53,212 nucleotides of DNA from W589 sp964611805. GTDB lineage: Bacteria; Chloroflexota; Dehalococcoidia; Dehalococcoidales; Fen-1064. This document shows, piece by piece, positions 32,297-39,884 of this stretch. Position 1 is the first letter of the stretch, and the number at the start of each line of letters is the position of its first letter. The position numbers were made by a program, and so were the translations under genes. Below the pieces are notes generated by a model, which saw only the letters and a list, made by a program, of their open reading frames with translations, searched no databases and was not told where the DNA came from. Location: the NCBI GenBank assembly GCA_964611805.1, contig CAZTBG010000006.1:1-53212 (forward strand). The letters run 5' to 3'.

Positions 32297-32599
32297 ATGG
32301 CGACTATAATTAAAGATTCAAATTTAAAAAGAATGCCTGGGAGTGTAAAGCCAGATTCCAAAAGGAGAGTAGTTTTGCCTGATTCTTTGGTTGGAGAAGA
32401 CATTATCTTCCACATATATAGCAACAGTGTAGGGCAAATCGTATTAGACCCACAAGTGACTATACCTGCCTCTGAATTATGGTTATTTGAAAACAAGGAA
32501 GCCTTAACTGCGGTAGACAAGGGTATGGCCGAATCAATAAGGGGGCAAGTAATTAAGCGGGGCTCATTTGCCAAATATGTAAAAAAAGATGCGGCGTGA
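32297..32599 (+). CDS. AbrB-like antitoxin
   Basis: The 100-residue protein has a swapped-hairpin AbrB/SpoVT-type DNA-binding core (VKPDSKRRVVLPDSL...GEDIIFHIYSNSVGQIVLDP). A C-terminal helical tail follows (ELWLFENKEALTAVDKGMAESIRG...RGSFAKYVKK), the part that in such antitoxins wraps the toxin. The ATG at 32297 is about 13 bases after the predicted transcription start, so longer upstream frames are unlikely. The stop overlaps the toxin start by 11 bases. It probably represses its own promoter through the palindrome at 32234-32248. Confidence 0.75.
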   Translation: MATIIKDSNLKRMPGSVKPDSKRRVVLPDSLVGEDIIFHIYSNSVGQIVLDPQVTIPASELWLFENKEALTAVDKGMAESIRGQVIKRGSFAKYVKKDAA

Positions 32600-32909
32600 G
32601 TTACGTTTTTCCCCTACTGCAGATGAACAACTTAGTAGAATAGAGAATACCCCTTCATTAAAGGGCGTACTCAAGCAGGTCAGAAAAACGCTAGGATATC
32701 TAGAAACAAACCTTCGGGCTAAGTCTCTACAAACCCATGAGTTTGAGTCACTAAGTAGACGTTATGGGGAAAAGGTTTTTGAGGCTTATGTTCAACAAAA
32801 GACACCGGGAGCTTATAGAGTGTTCTGGCGTTATGGCCCAGATGAAATAAATGAAAGTGGCAAGCGCGTGCCCATTATCACTATCGTTGCTATAACCCCC
32901 CATCCATAG
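32589..32909 (+). CDS. RelE/ParE-superfamily toxin
   Basis: The 106-residue basic protein fits RelE-like toxins. It has MRRELRFSPTADEQLSRIEN at the start, two helices, then beta strands with VFEAYVQQKTPGAYRVFWRYGP (the position of the catalytic strand residues) and ends IPIITIVAITPHP. RelE-type members cut mRNA on the ribosome; ParE-type ones act on gyrase; the sequence does not settle which. It overlaps the antitoxin gene by 11 bases, the usual translational coupling of such modules. Both genes are AT-rich compared with the surroundings, suggesting recent transfer. Confidence 0.78.
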   Translation: MRRELRFSPTADEQLSRIENTPSLKGVLKQVRKTLGYLETNLRAKSLQTHEFESLSRRYGEKVFEAYVQQKTPGAYRVFWRYGPDEINESGKRVPIITIVAITPHP

Positions 32910-32930
32910 TTGTTACTTATATGTTTCCCC

Positions 32931-32959
32931 TTGCATTTCCACTATCTCTGTGCTAGATT
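32931..32959 (+). promoter_or_regulatory. Promoter of thiC
   Basis: TTGCAT (32931-32936), a 17-bp spacer and TAGATT (32954-32959) form a moderate sigma-70-type promoter. Transcription would start near 32966, about 18 bases before the riboswitch. Confidence 0.55.
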
Positions 32960-32983
32960 ATTAGGGTAAAACATATAAAGAAG

Positions 32984-33065
32984 ACCGCTAGGGGTGCTAA
33001 CAGGCTGAGAGGCTGATGCCAACCCTGGGAACCTGATCTCGGTAATGCGAGCGGAGGGAAGCGGT
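32984..33065 (+). ncRNA. TPP riboswitch (THI element)
   Basis: The aptamer shows all THI-box blocks in order: GGGGTGC, GGCTGAGA, a paired element around ACCCTG, GAACCTGATC, then GTAATGCGAGCG and GAGGGAA. P1 is ACCGCT (32984-32989) with AGCGGT (33060-33065). Downstream, GGTGAT-AGTC-ATCACC (33063-33078) can form instead of P1 and overlaps the 5' arm of the terminator at 33077. With TPP bound, P1 forms and the terminator is free to stop transcription, so thiC is shut off when thiamin pyrophosphate is plentiful. Confidence 0.95.
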
Positions 33066-33076
33066 GATAGTCATCA

Positions 33077-33121
33077 CCAAGGGCCTGTTAGTATTAACCA
33101 TTGCCCTTGGTTTTCTTTTTT
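33077..33121 (+). terminator. Intrinsic terminator of the TPP riboswitch expression platform
   Basis: CCAAGGGC (33077-33084) pairs with GCCCTTGG (33103-33110) and is followed by TTTTCTTTTTT (33111-33121). It lies between the aptamer and the thiC ribosome site, so it can end transcription before the gene. Confidence 0.9.
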
Positions 33122-33131
33122 GGAGGCGATG

Positions 33132-34427
33132 ATGACGCAACTGGAGCTGGCTCGAAAGGGTATTATCCTGCCGCAGATGCAGGCAGTGGCGGAGCAGGAG
33201 GGGGTCGAGGCGGAGTTTGTCCGCCAGGGCGTCGTCAATGGCACGCTTGTTGTCCCAGCCAATGCCGCTCATAAAGGCCTGGTACCCTGCGGCATCGGGC
33301 AGGGCCTCAAGACCAAGGTAAACGCTAATATCGGGACATCCTCCGACTTTGGTGATGTTGATACCGAGCTGGCCAAGCTGCAGGCGGCGGTTGAAAGTGG
33401 TGCCGATACGGTCATGGACCTGTCGACCGGCGGTGATATCTCGTCAATTCGCCGTGAAATCATCGCCAGTAGCACGGTGCCGGTGGGTACTGTCCCTGTC
33501 TATCAGGCGGGGATTAAAGCCATCAAGGAGCATGGGGCGATAGTGGAAATGACGGTCGATGACCTGTTCAGCTCGATTGAGGAGCACTGCCGTGATGGAG
33601 TCGATTTCATCACGGTACACTGCGGCCTGACAAGGTCGGCCCTTGATTGCCTCAAACAGCAGAAGCGGGTGGCCGACGTGGTGTCGCGTGGTGGTGCTTT
33701 TATGATTGGCTGGATGCTCCACAACGATTGTGAGAACCCGCTTTACGAGTACTATGACCGCCTCCTGGCACTGGCCAGGGATTTCGACGTAACCCTCAGC
33801 CTCGGTGATGGTATGAGACCCGGCTGCATTGCCGACGCCACCGACCATGCCCAGGTGGAGGAGCTGCTGGTTATCGGTGAACTGGTAGAGCGGGCGTGGC
33901 AGGCTGGCGTCCAGGTAATGGTCGAGGGTCCCGGTCACGTGCCTTTGAATCAGATTGAGGCCAACGTAAAACTGGAGAAGTCCATCTGCAAAGGGGCACC
34001 CTTCTATGTGCTAGGCCCTCTGGTGACAGACGTTGCCGCCGGTTATGACCATATCACGGCTGCCATCGGCGGGGCTGTCGCTGCCGCCGCCGGTGCTGAT
34101 TTCTTATGCTATGTCACGCCAGCAGAACACCTCTCTATCCCCGACCCAGATGATGTGCGGGAGGGGGTGATTGCCTCCCGTATCGCCGCCCATGCCGCCG
34201 ACATCGCCAAGGGTGTCAAAGGTGCGGCACAGTGGGACCTTGAGATGTCCCTGGCCCGAAAGCGACTTGATTGGGAGCAGCAGGAGAAGCTCTCGCTGAG
34301 ACCGGACCTGTCGCGGAGGGTCCACCAAAAGCATCACACCACCAGTGATGCGTGCAGCATGTGTGGCAACTACTGTGCTATGCGGCTTGTGGAGGACTAC
34401 CTCGGTATCTCGGCGGGCCGGTGTTGA
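33132..34427 (+). CDS. thiC: Phosphomethylpyrimidine synthase
   Basis: The protein of about 431 residues turns aminoimidazole ribotide into HMP-P for thiamin synthesis by radical SAM chemistry. The [4Fe-4S] site is C-terminal, CSMCGNYCAM. Conserved segments include MTQLELARKGIILPQM, GTSSDFGDVDTELAKL, DGMRPGCIADATD and VMVEGPGHVPLNQIE. It is the short form found in archaea and many anaerobes, without the long N-terminal extension of the proteobacterial enzyme. I chose the ATG at 33132, five bases after GGAGG (33129 is the alternative). Expression is controlled by the TPP riboswitch. Confidence 0.96.
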   Translation: MTQLELARKGIILPQMQAVAEQEGVEAEFVRQGVVNGTLVVPANAAHKGLVPCGIGQGLKTKVNANIGTSSDFGDVDTELAKLQAAVESGADTVMDLSTGGDISSIRREIIASSTVPVGTVPVYQAGIKAIKEHGAIVEMTVDDLFSSIEEHCRDGVDFITVHCGLTRSALDCLKQQKRVADVVSRGGAFMIGWMLHNDCENPLYEYYDRLLALARDFDVTLSLGDGMRPGCIADATDHAQVEELLVIGELVERAWQAGVQVMVEGPGHVPLNQIEANVKLEKSICKGAPFYVLGPLVTDVAAGYDHITAAIGGAVAAAAGADFLCYVTPAEHLSIPDPDDVREGVIASRIAAHAADIAKGVKGAAQWDLEMSLARKRLDWEQQEKLSLRPDLSRRVHQKHHTTSDACSMCGNYCAMRLVEDYLGISAGRC

Positions 34428-34552
34428 CCTGGGCGGAGTAAAAGCCTTTCTTGTCGCTCATTTCTGGCTGCCAGCATGACGTATCATGCACGTTTCACCT
34501 GAGGCTATAAATCATGGTAAGATAGGCATGGTTCCCTCATCGGAGAGTGACT

Positions 34553-35182
34553 TTGCATGATGTTGTCGTAGTTGGCGGTGGGCCGGCGGGAAGTCACGTT
34601 GCCGCCAGACTGGTTAGACTCGGGTACGATGTTGTCGTATTAGAGCGTAAGCGATACCTGTCGGAACCTGTCTGCTGTACCGGTATTATTGGCCGTGAAT
34701 GCACCACTGCATTTGCCATCGACGAAGACCTCATCTTCCGGTGGGCGAATGGTGCCAGGCTCTTTTCTCCCTCGGGTGAAGTAATCAGACTGTGGCGACC
34801 GGAGCCTCAAGCAGCCATTGTCGACCGTGTGAATCTAAACATATCTCTGGCCAGCCGTGCCCAGGGCAGGGGNNNNNNNNNNNNNNNNNNNNNNNNNNNN
34901 NNNNNNNNNNNNNNNNNNNNNNNNNNNNNNNNNNNNNNNNNNNNNNNNNNNNNNNNNNNNNNNNNNNNNNNNGATGGGCAAATAGAGAAGATATTTGACA
35001 TAATGCAGTCCAGTGGTATCATTGAGGACCTGCTCAAAGCCGATGACCTGTCCTTTGACTGGCACGGTGGTGTGGTGTCACGGGTGTTTAATTACAAAGT
35101 CTTCCTGAGGACGATTGCCGCAATGAATCTCCCTACCAGCCTGATGAAACGGCTCACCGGTTGGGGTAGGGGTGGAGTGTAA
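34553..35182 (+). CDS. Geranylgeranyl reductase-like FAD oxidoreductase (interrupted by assembly gap)
   Basis: The N-terminal part has the FAD-binding motif DVVVVGGGPAGSHVAARL and the ERKRYLSEPVCCTGIIG segment of geranylgeranyl reductase-like oxidoreductases, which reduce isoprenoid chains of lipids or quinones. The C-terminal part (EKIFDIMQSSGIIEDLLKADDLSFDW...) matches the family's helical end. The 100 N inside are a gap marker, and the coding sequence on both sides is shorter than the roughly 380-residue family, so several hundred bases are probably missing. The start is the TTG at 34553, seven bases after GGAG. It is followed by the GreA-like gene. Confidence 0.75.
   Translation: MHDVVVVGGGPAGSHVAARLVRLGYDVVVLERKRYLSEPVCCTGIIGRECTTAFAIDEDLIFRWANGARLFSPSGEVIRLWRPEPQAAIVDRVNLNISLASRAQGRXXXXXXXXXXXXXXXXXXXXXXXXXXXXXXXXXXDGQIEKIFDIMQSSGIIEDLLKADDLSFDWHGGVVSRVFNYKVFLRTIAAMNLPTSLMKRLTGWGRGGV
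34873..34972. other. Assembly gap of 100 N
   Basis: A run of exactly 100 N, the usual placeholder for a gap of unknown length. It interrupts the FAD oxidoreductase gene; the reading frame across it is coincidental. Confidence 0.97.
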
Positions 35183-35211
35183 CATAGTCTTAAAGCAGGA
35201 GGCATTTCGGA

Positions 35212-36012
35212 GTGACCAGCGGTAGCGAAATAAGCCTGGGTGAAGCTGCCAGGCGTTTTCTTGCTAATTTGCCGGCTGAAGCGAGGAGCGGCAGCCAGCA
35301 GGAGATATATCGGTTCGTTCGCTGGTTCGGCTGGGAGCAGACATTTGCCGGACTGGTTCCGGCCGGGGTGGCGAACTATGCTGAGCAGCTATCACAATCG
35401 GATGCTGACTACTCACAGAAGCTTGAATCAATTCGCGCCTTTCTTAGCTATGCCAGGAAACAGGGTTGGAGCAAAATCAACCTGGCCACCCATCTTAAAA
35501 CTCGAAAGGCGAAGAACAAATCAACAGTATCGCAACAAAGCAGGCATCGCCCGGTGTCATTGACCCGGCAGGGGTATGATGAGCTAAAGGCCGAACTGGC
35601 AGTCCTGCAGGGAAAGCGTCTTCAGTTGATAGAGGACATCCGCCGGGCAGCAGCGGACAAGGACTTCCGTGAAAACGCCCCTCTGGACGCTGCCAGAGAA
35701 CAGCGCGGACACGTTGAGGGGAGGATTATGGAACTTGAGGCAATCCTCGGTTCGGCCTTCATCCTTGACGATGCTCGGGAGACGACCCCCGCTGCCTCTC
35801 TTGGTGATGAAATTGTATTGCAGGACTTGGCCTCCGGTGAGGAGGTGCATTATACCCTGGTCAGTCCCACCGAGGTAGATGTTACCAGTGGTAAGATTTC
35901 CGGTGCCTCACCAATCGGTAGAGCCATTGTCGGTAAGGTCCAGGGGGATGTGGTGGAAGTAACTGTGCCCGCCGGTAAGCTACGTTATAAGATTTTACGG
36001 ATTGGTGGCTGA
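35212..36012 (+). CDS. GreA-like transcription factor with integrase-like N-terminal domain
   Basis: Residues 113-266 are a GreA/GreB-type transcript-cleavage factor: a coiled-coil hairpin (SLTRQGYDELKAELAVLQGKR) with the tip residues D151 and E154 (DKDFRENAPLDAAREQ) that reach the polymerase active site, then the C-terminal FKBP-like domain ending VPAGKLRYKILRIGG. Residues about 8-97 resemble a SAM-like/core-binding domain of tyrosine recombinases (GEAARRFLANLPAEARSGSQQEIYRFVRWFGWEQTF...AFLSYARKQGW), followed by a basic linker. Ordinary GreA lacks this part (about 158 residues). It could bind DNA and guide the factor to sites. Start: GTG 35212 behind AGGAGG. Confidence 0.8.
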   Translation: MTSGSEISLGEAARRFLANLPAEARSGSQQEIYRFVRWFGWEQTFAGLVPAGVANYAEQLSQSDADYSQKLESIRAFLSYARKQGWSKINLATHLKTRKAKNKSTVSQQSRHRPVSLTRQGYDELKAELAVLQGKRLQLIEDIRRAAADKDFRENAPLDAAREQRGHVEGRIMELEAILGSAFILDDARETTPAASLGDEIVLQDLASGEEVHYTLVSPTEVDVTSGKISGASPIGRAIVGKVQGDVVEVTVPAGKLRYKILRIGG

Positions 36013-36044
36013 GCGGGGTTCCTCCGTTTTATGGGGTTACGGCT

Positions 36045-37271
36045 TCAGCGCCGGATAAACTTCCTCGCGATGCGAACAAGCAGATATATGGCACTCCCGA
36101 TAAACGACTGGCGGAGCGCGATGGCATTATAGCGACACACTTCCTGGCAGCACATGCACTGGATACATTTGGCCTTATTTATAATGGCTGTTTTGTTGAC
36201 GATTGTAGCGGCTCCGGTCGGGCATACCTTGGCACACTCCTCGCAGGCAGTGCAGCGGCTTTCTATCACCCTCGGTCGTACAAGCGTCTGGCGCATGACA
36301 AGGCGTAAGATGCGACTGGGCAAAGGTCCTGACATTTTTGCCATGAAAAAACGGGTCGAAGCAGCTGGCGGTTGGAAATCATCAACGGTGACACTTTCCA
36401 GGCTCTCGCCGGTAACCTCGATTGCTTCCAGACGACCTACCCCCAGCCCTCTCTCGTTACAGAAACGAATCGCATCAATATCTTCTGGATTCAACCCGAT
36501 AATACTGGCGGCTACTGTGTCCAGGGCTACTGCGTCCTGGCTGGCAAGGATAATATTTGTCTGCCTTAGATTGCCGTTCGCTGGTCCCTCGCCTTCCATG
36601 GAAATGATACCGTCCATTATTGTCAGCTGTGGCCTGACTACTGAAAATACGTCGGTCAGCATCAGGCTGAAGTCCTCAGGCTGGACAAACGTGCTGTGGT
36701 ACTGCCGGCGGAGACTGGCAGGAATGGTGCCGTACATATTCTTGATGCCACCGGTGAAGATGGTGAGGGAGTGTGTCTTCAGCTTGGGTAGGTTGATGAT
36801 GACGTCGGCTTCCAATGCAATCCGGGAGACATAGACCGAGTCGATGAGGCGTCCTTTACCTCCTGTGGCGACGAAGCCGCCCTCGCGGAGGTTGGTAAGC
36901 CGGACGCCGGCCCGCTGGCACATCTGCCGGAAGCCAGAGATAGCGAACCTATCGCCGGGGCCTGACTCAATGTCATCGCCGACGGTGATATCGGCCCCGG
37001 CCTCTTTCAGTAGCTCGATAACGGCCTCGGTGAATATTGGATGGGTGACTATCCCCCTCTCCGGAGGAGATGCCGGTGGTAGGTGATTTATCTTCACGAA
37101 GACACGGTTGCCCGGCTTTATTACTTTTTCCAGCCCCCCTATCAGCTCAACGCACCTTCGCACAGCGGCAAGGATTTCATTAAGGTCGTATCTGCTGGCG
37201 CGGACGATTGATACCCGGGCCTGCGCTGACTTGGCTTGTCCTGGGGTGTTGGGTCCCTTTCTAAGATTCAC
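36045..37271 (-). CDS. DUF362 protein with C-terminal ferredoxin domain
   Basis: The 408-residue protein has a DUF362 body (residues about 15-310; VFVKINHLPPASPPERGIVTHP, NLPKLKTHSLTIFTGGIKNMYG, VALDTVAASIIGL). It also has a C-terminal two-cluster ferredoxin part with CTACEECAKVCP and CIQCMCCQEVCR, giving two [4Fe-4S] sites. Such proteins are common in anaerobes; the DUF362 part is thought to act with the clusters in redox chemistry, but its substrate is unknown. The start at 37271 is the first in-frame codon after a weak ribosome site. The final residues (IYLLVRIARKFIRR) could touch the membrane. Confidence 0.85.
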   Translation of the reverse strand: MNLRKGPNTPGQAKSAQARVSIVRASRYDLNEILAAVRRCVELIGGLEKVIKPGNRVFVKINHLPPASPPERGIVTHPIFTEAVIELLKEAGADITVGDDIESGPGDRFAISGFRQMCQRAGVRLTNLREGGFVATGGKGRLIDSVYVSRIALEADVIINLPKLKTHSLTIFTGGIKNMYGTIPASLRRQYHSTFVQPEDFSLMLTDVFSVVRPQLTIMDGIISMEGEGPANGNLRQTNIILASQDAVALDTVAASIIGLNPEDIDAIRFCNERGLGVGRLEAIEVTGESLESVTVDDFQPPAASTRFFMAKMSGPLPSRILRLVMRQTLVRPRVIESRCTACEECAKVCPTGAATIVNKTAIINKAKCIQCMCCQEVCRYNAIALRQSFIGSAIYLLVRIARKFIRR

Positions 37272-37588
37272 AGTCTGAACAGTCTACCTTGGGTTGACAT
37301 AAAGGCATTATATCCACTTTTGCTCTTTGTTCATGGGAAAAACAAGGGCAGTTCACACTCGATCTAAATTATTGTCGGGGTGGGCAGCGTGTAACGGCGA
37401 GCCAATCGTAACATAGGCCGAACATTATCGGGGTGCAAGACGTAGCAGGCCAGGAAGCAGCGCACTAATCCCACACCCGTAACAAATTGTCACCTAACCA
37501 AATATGACCGTTGATATATCTATTTCTTTGTTAGCCGCCAGCTATTAATAGCAATGCCACTCGTTCTGTAGTTTGCCCTGTTCTCCAG
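37272..37588. other. Intergenic stretch, no clear gene
   Basis: No convincing reading frame is seen. Bases about 37375-37485 can fold as a long hairpin (GGGGTGGG near 37378 against CCCACACCC near 37483) and contain AGCAGG and GGAAGCAGC like a signal-recognition-particle RNA. The conserved core is too short for a true SRP RNA, so it is not annotated as one. Confidence 0.4.
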
Positions 37589-38335
37589 CTAGCCGCTCAC
37601 CACAATGCTATCGAGAACAACTTCACCATCGACCTCTACCGGCAGGTCCTCATCACCGCCTGGAACGTATGTGAATTGATCATCATTCGGGTTATCGTAG
37701 TGGAGTATGGCAAATAAAGTGTCTCCTTCGTCAAGGGTGGCTGGCATCGTTATGGTGATGCTGAATGGGCCAGCATATGGAATCTCGTAAACCTTAATCG
37801 TTGCGCTGGTGTCTGGCTCTCCCTCGGGTGTAGCCGGGCACAGTACCAGCAACAAGCCGGCCTGATATGTGAGTCCCTTAATGGTGATGGTGTTAGTACT
37901 AACATTTTGTGTCATCTCGACGTAAGGTGGGGCACCGGGTATCGTGAAGGAGGCCTCCACTACCGCGCCATTAACCTCCACTGGCGGGTCGGCATTAGTG
38001 AATTTCCCGTCTGCCGGGTCATCGTAGTAGAGCACGGCAACAATGGTGAGTTCTTCACTGGTGGGTTCTGGCGTGTTCATCTCGATATCGGTGTACTTAC
38101 CGGCATCTTTGATTTGTGTTTTCTTAAGCACAGTGCTGGTGTCCGCTTCTCCCTGGGCTGTGGCCGGATGAAGCACTAGCCAACCAGGCTTGTCTATGGT
38201 GAAGTTGAAGGTAATGGTACCTTCTTCTATATCCTGGCCTTCTATTTCAATCATTGGAGTGGATGTTCCTTGCCGACAAGCGGACAGAGTTAACAAGCAG
38301 GCCGCGATGAGTACTACTGAAATAAATCTAATCAT
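37589..38335 (-). CDS. Lipoprotein with two tandem DUF7282-like repeats
   Basis: The protein has a lipoprotein signal (MIRFISVVLIAACLLTLSAC, lipobox LSAC) and two homologous beta-sandwich repeats of about 105 residues (roughly 25-135 and 140-245). Each contains GWLVLHPATAQGE- or LLLVLCPATPEGE-type cores, 'ADTS-T' or 'PDTSATI' and a 'LYYDDPADGKFT' or 'LHYDNPNDDQFTY' motif, ending with a GAVVEASF or GEVVLDSI strand. These resemble DUF7282 modules found mostly in archaeal and Chloroflexota surface proteins. It is probably attached to the outer face of the membrane. Its role is unknown; the repeat suggests internal duplication. Confidence 0.78.
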   Translation of the reverse strand: MIRFISVVLIAACLLTLSACRQGTSTPMIEIEGQDIEEGTITFNFTIDKPGWLVLHPATAQGEADTSTVLKKTQIKDAGKYTDIEMNTPEPTSEELTIVAVLYYDDPADGKFTNADPPVEVNGAVVEASFTIPGAPPYVEMTQNVSTNTITIKGLTYQAGLLLVLCPATPEGEPDTSATIKVYEIPYAGPFSITITMPATLDEGDTLFAILHYDNPNDDQFTYVPGGDEDLPVEVDGEVVLDSIVVSG

Positions 38336-38748
38336 TAATTCCTCCTTGCTTTCCAGTCACCACCCATGTAAACTCAGGCCGAATCTCGGTCTGTTTAGCC
38401 ATGACTGTTATCATACTTATTGTCTTGCGTTAGGCAACTCGGTACACCTACTATTCAATATCTCGAACAGTTAAACCGAGCATCTTTTAGTAGTCTGTTT
38501 ATTCTAGCGTAATGTTGAGATATAAGCAACATTTCATCTCTACCCCCAAACCCATCCAAAATCCTGTCTCAATATAAGACAATGTGGCGAGTGTACATAA
38601 TTCAATAATCCTCTTCTATTTTATCACCTAATGGGATGGCTATTGCAATAATGATTTTATAGTACTTTAGTATGCAAGGCTTTGAGATAACACTATTATT
38701 TGCAGCCAGGGATGGTATCTGGAAGCGAGATAGCCAACGATAGAACAA
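38336..38748. other. AT-rich intergenic stretch
   Basis: This region lies upstream of the repeat-containing lipoprotein and downstream of pilT (both minus strand). It is AT-rich, has no open frame of note, and includes the small hairpin ATGTTG-AGATATAAG-CAACAT (38512-38532). The lipoprotein's ribosome site is AGGAGG near 38342. No terminator with a T-run was identified for pilT. Confidence 0.45.
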
Positions 38749-39873
38749 TCAGCGTGTGTTGGAGCCTTGGGGTAAATCGAATTCATATAATTGTTTCGAG
38801 GCGTTTGCTGTCAAGAATGGGCCTGCAATCAGCTCTCGCAGCCGTTCTGGCTCGCTGCTCCTCAGTATGGCTTCTTCCTGAGCAACTATGCCCCTTTTTA
38901 CCAGATTAGCCAGTGCCTGGTCAAGAGTCTGCATACCCTCTTTGTTGCCAAGCTGGATGACGGTACCCAGCTCATGGACTTTTTCTGAGCGGATGAGGTT
39001 TCTGACTGCCGGTGTGCCAAGCATAATTTCAACTGCGGCTATCCGGCCTCCCTTGATACGTGGTAACAGTGTCTGTGACAGTACTGCCTCTATTACCTGG
39101 GACAACTGCAGCCTGACCTGTCGCTGTTGGTTGGGTGGGAATACATCAATGATACGGTCAATGGTCTGGGCGGCGTCACTGGTGTGCACGGTGCCAAGCA
39201 CCAGGTGACCTGTCTCGGCAGCTGTGAGAGCCGTGGTAATTGTGCCTAGCTCACGCATCTCGCCAATTACAACAACATCCGGGTCATGGCGGAGGGCTTG
39301 CACCAGAGCGGTGTTAAATGACCTGGTATCATCCCCGAGGTCTCGCTGCACGATGATGCACTTGTGGTCGGTATGGAGGAATTCAATTGGGTCCTCTATC
39401 ATGATGACGTGACGCCGGTCATTCTCATTAAGGTGTTTTATCATCGCGGCCAGGGTAGTGGACTTGCCGCTACCTGTGTGTCCTGTTACTAAGATAAGGC
39501 CCCTTGGTCTGCGAATGAGCGTCTTTAGAACTTGAGGCAGTTCCATTTCGTCAATGGACGGGATTCCAAACGGAATGAACCGGAAAGCCAGGCTCATCGT
39601 GCCTCTCTGCTGCAGTACGTTGACCCGAAATCGCCCCACGCCGGGGATGCCGTGAGCAAAATCCAACTCCAGGTCTCTAATGAAGGTGTTCCTCTGTTCT
39701 TTCGTGGTGACCTGTTCAAACATGGCTTCAGTGTCTTCTGCTGTGAGTTGCGGTAGGTCATCTTGGGGCATGAGTTCTCCATCAATGCGGAGTACGGGCG
39801 GGCTGCCCACTTTTAGGTGTAGGTCTGATGCACGTTTATCTATGGTCAGTCTGAGAAGCTGTTCGATGTTCAC
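38749..39873 (-). CDS. pilT: Twitching-motility retraction ATPase PilT
   Basis: The 374-residue protein has the PilT motif order: ASDLHLKVGSPPVLRIDG near the N terminus, Walker A TGHTGSGKSTT, the Asp box MIEDPIEF, Walker B DVVVIGEMRELGTI, the His box TVHTSDA, and LSQTLLPR, which corresponds to the family's LxSQxLLPR. It powers retraction of type IV pili at the inner face of the cell membrane. It follows the c-di-GMP protein gene by 11 bases and is probably in the same operon; no other pilus gene is in this window. The usual C-terminal AIRNLIRE-like segment is present as AVRNLIRSEKV. Confidence 0.93.
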   Translation of the reverse strand: MNIEQLLRLTIDKRASDLHLKVGSPPVLRIDGELMPQDDLPQLTAEDTEAMFEQVTTKEQRNTFIRDLELDFAHGIPGVGRFRVNVLQQRGTMSLAFRFIPFGIPSIDEMELPQVLKTLIRRPRGLILVTGHTGSGKSTTLAAMIKHLNENDRRHVIMIEDPIEFLHTDHKCIIVQRDLGDDTRSFNTALVQALRHDPDVVVIGEMRELGTITTALTAAETGHLVLGTVHTSDAAQTIDRIIDVFPPNQQRQVRLQLSQVIEAVLSQTLLPRIKGGRIAAVEIMLGTPAVRNLIRSEKVHELGTVIQLGNKEGMQTLDQALANLVKRGIVAQEEAILRSSEPERLRELIAGPFLTANASKQLYEFDLPQGSNTR

Positions 39874-39884
39874 AGTAGAACTCT

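Noticed and set aside
37375..37490. Signal-recognition-particle RNA as an annotated gene
   Set aside because: The conserved core (GGAAG flanked by helix strands) is shortened and cannot form the required apical helix; kept only as a low-interest observation.
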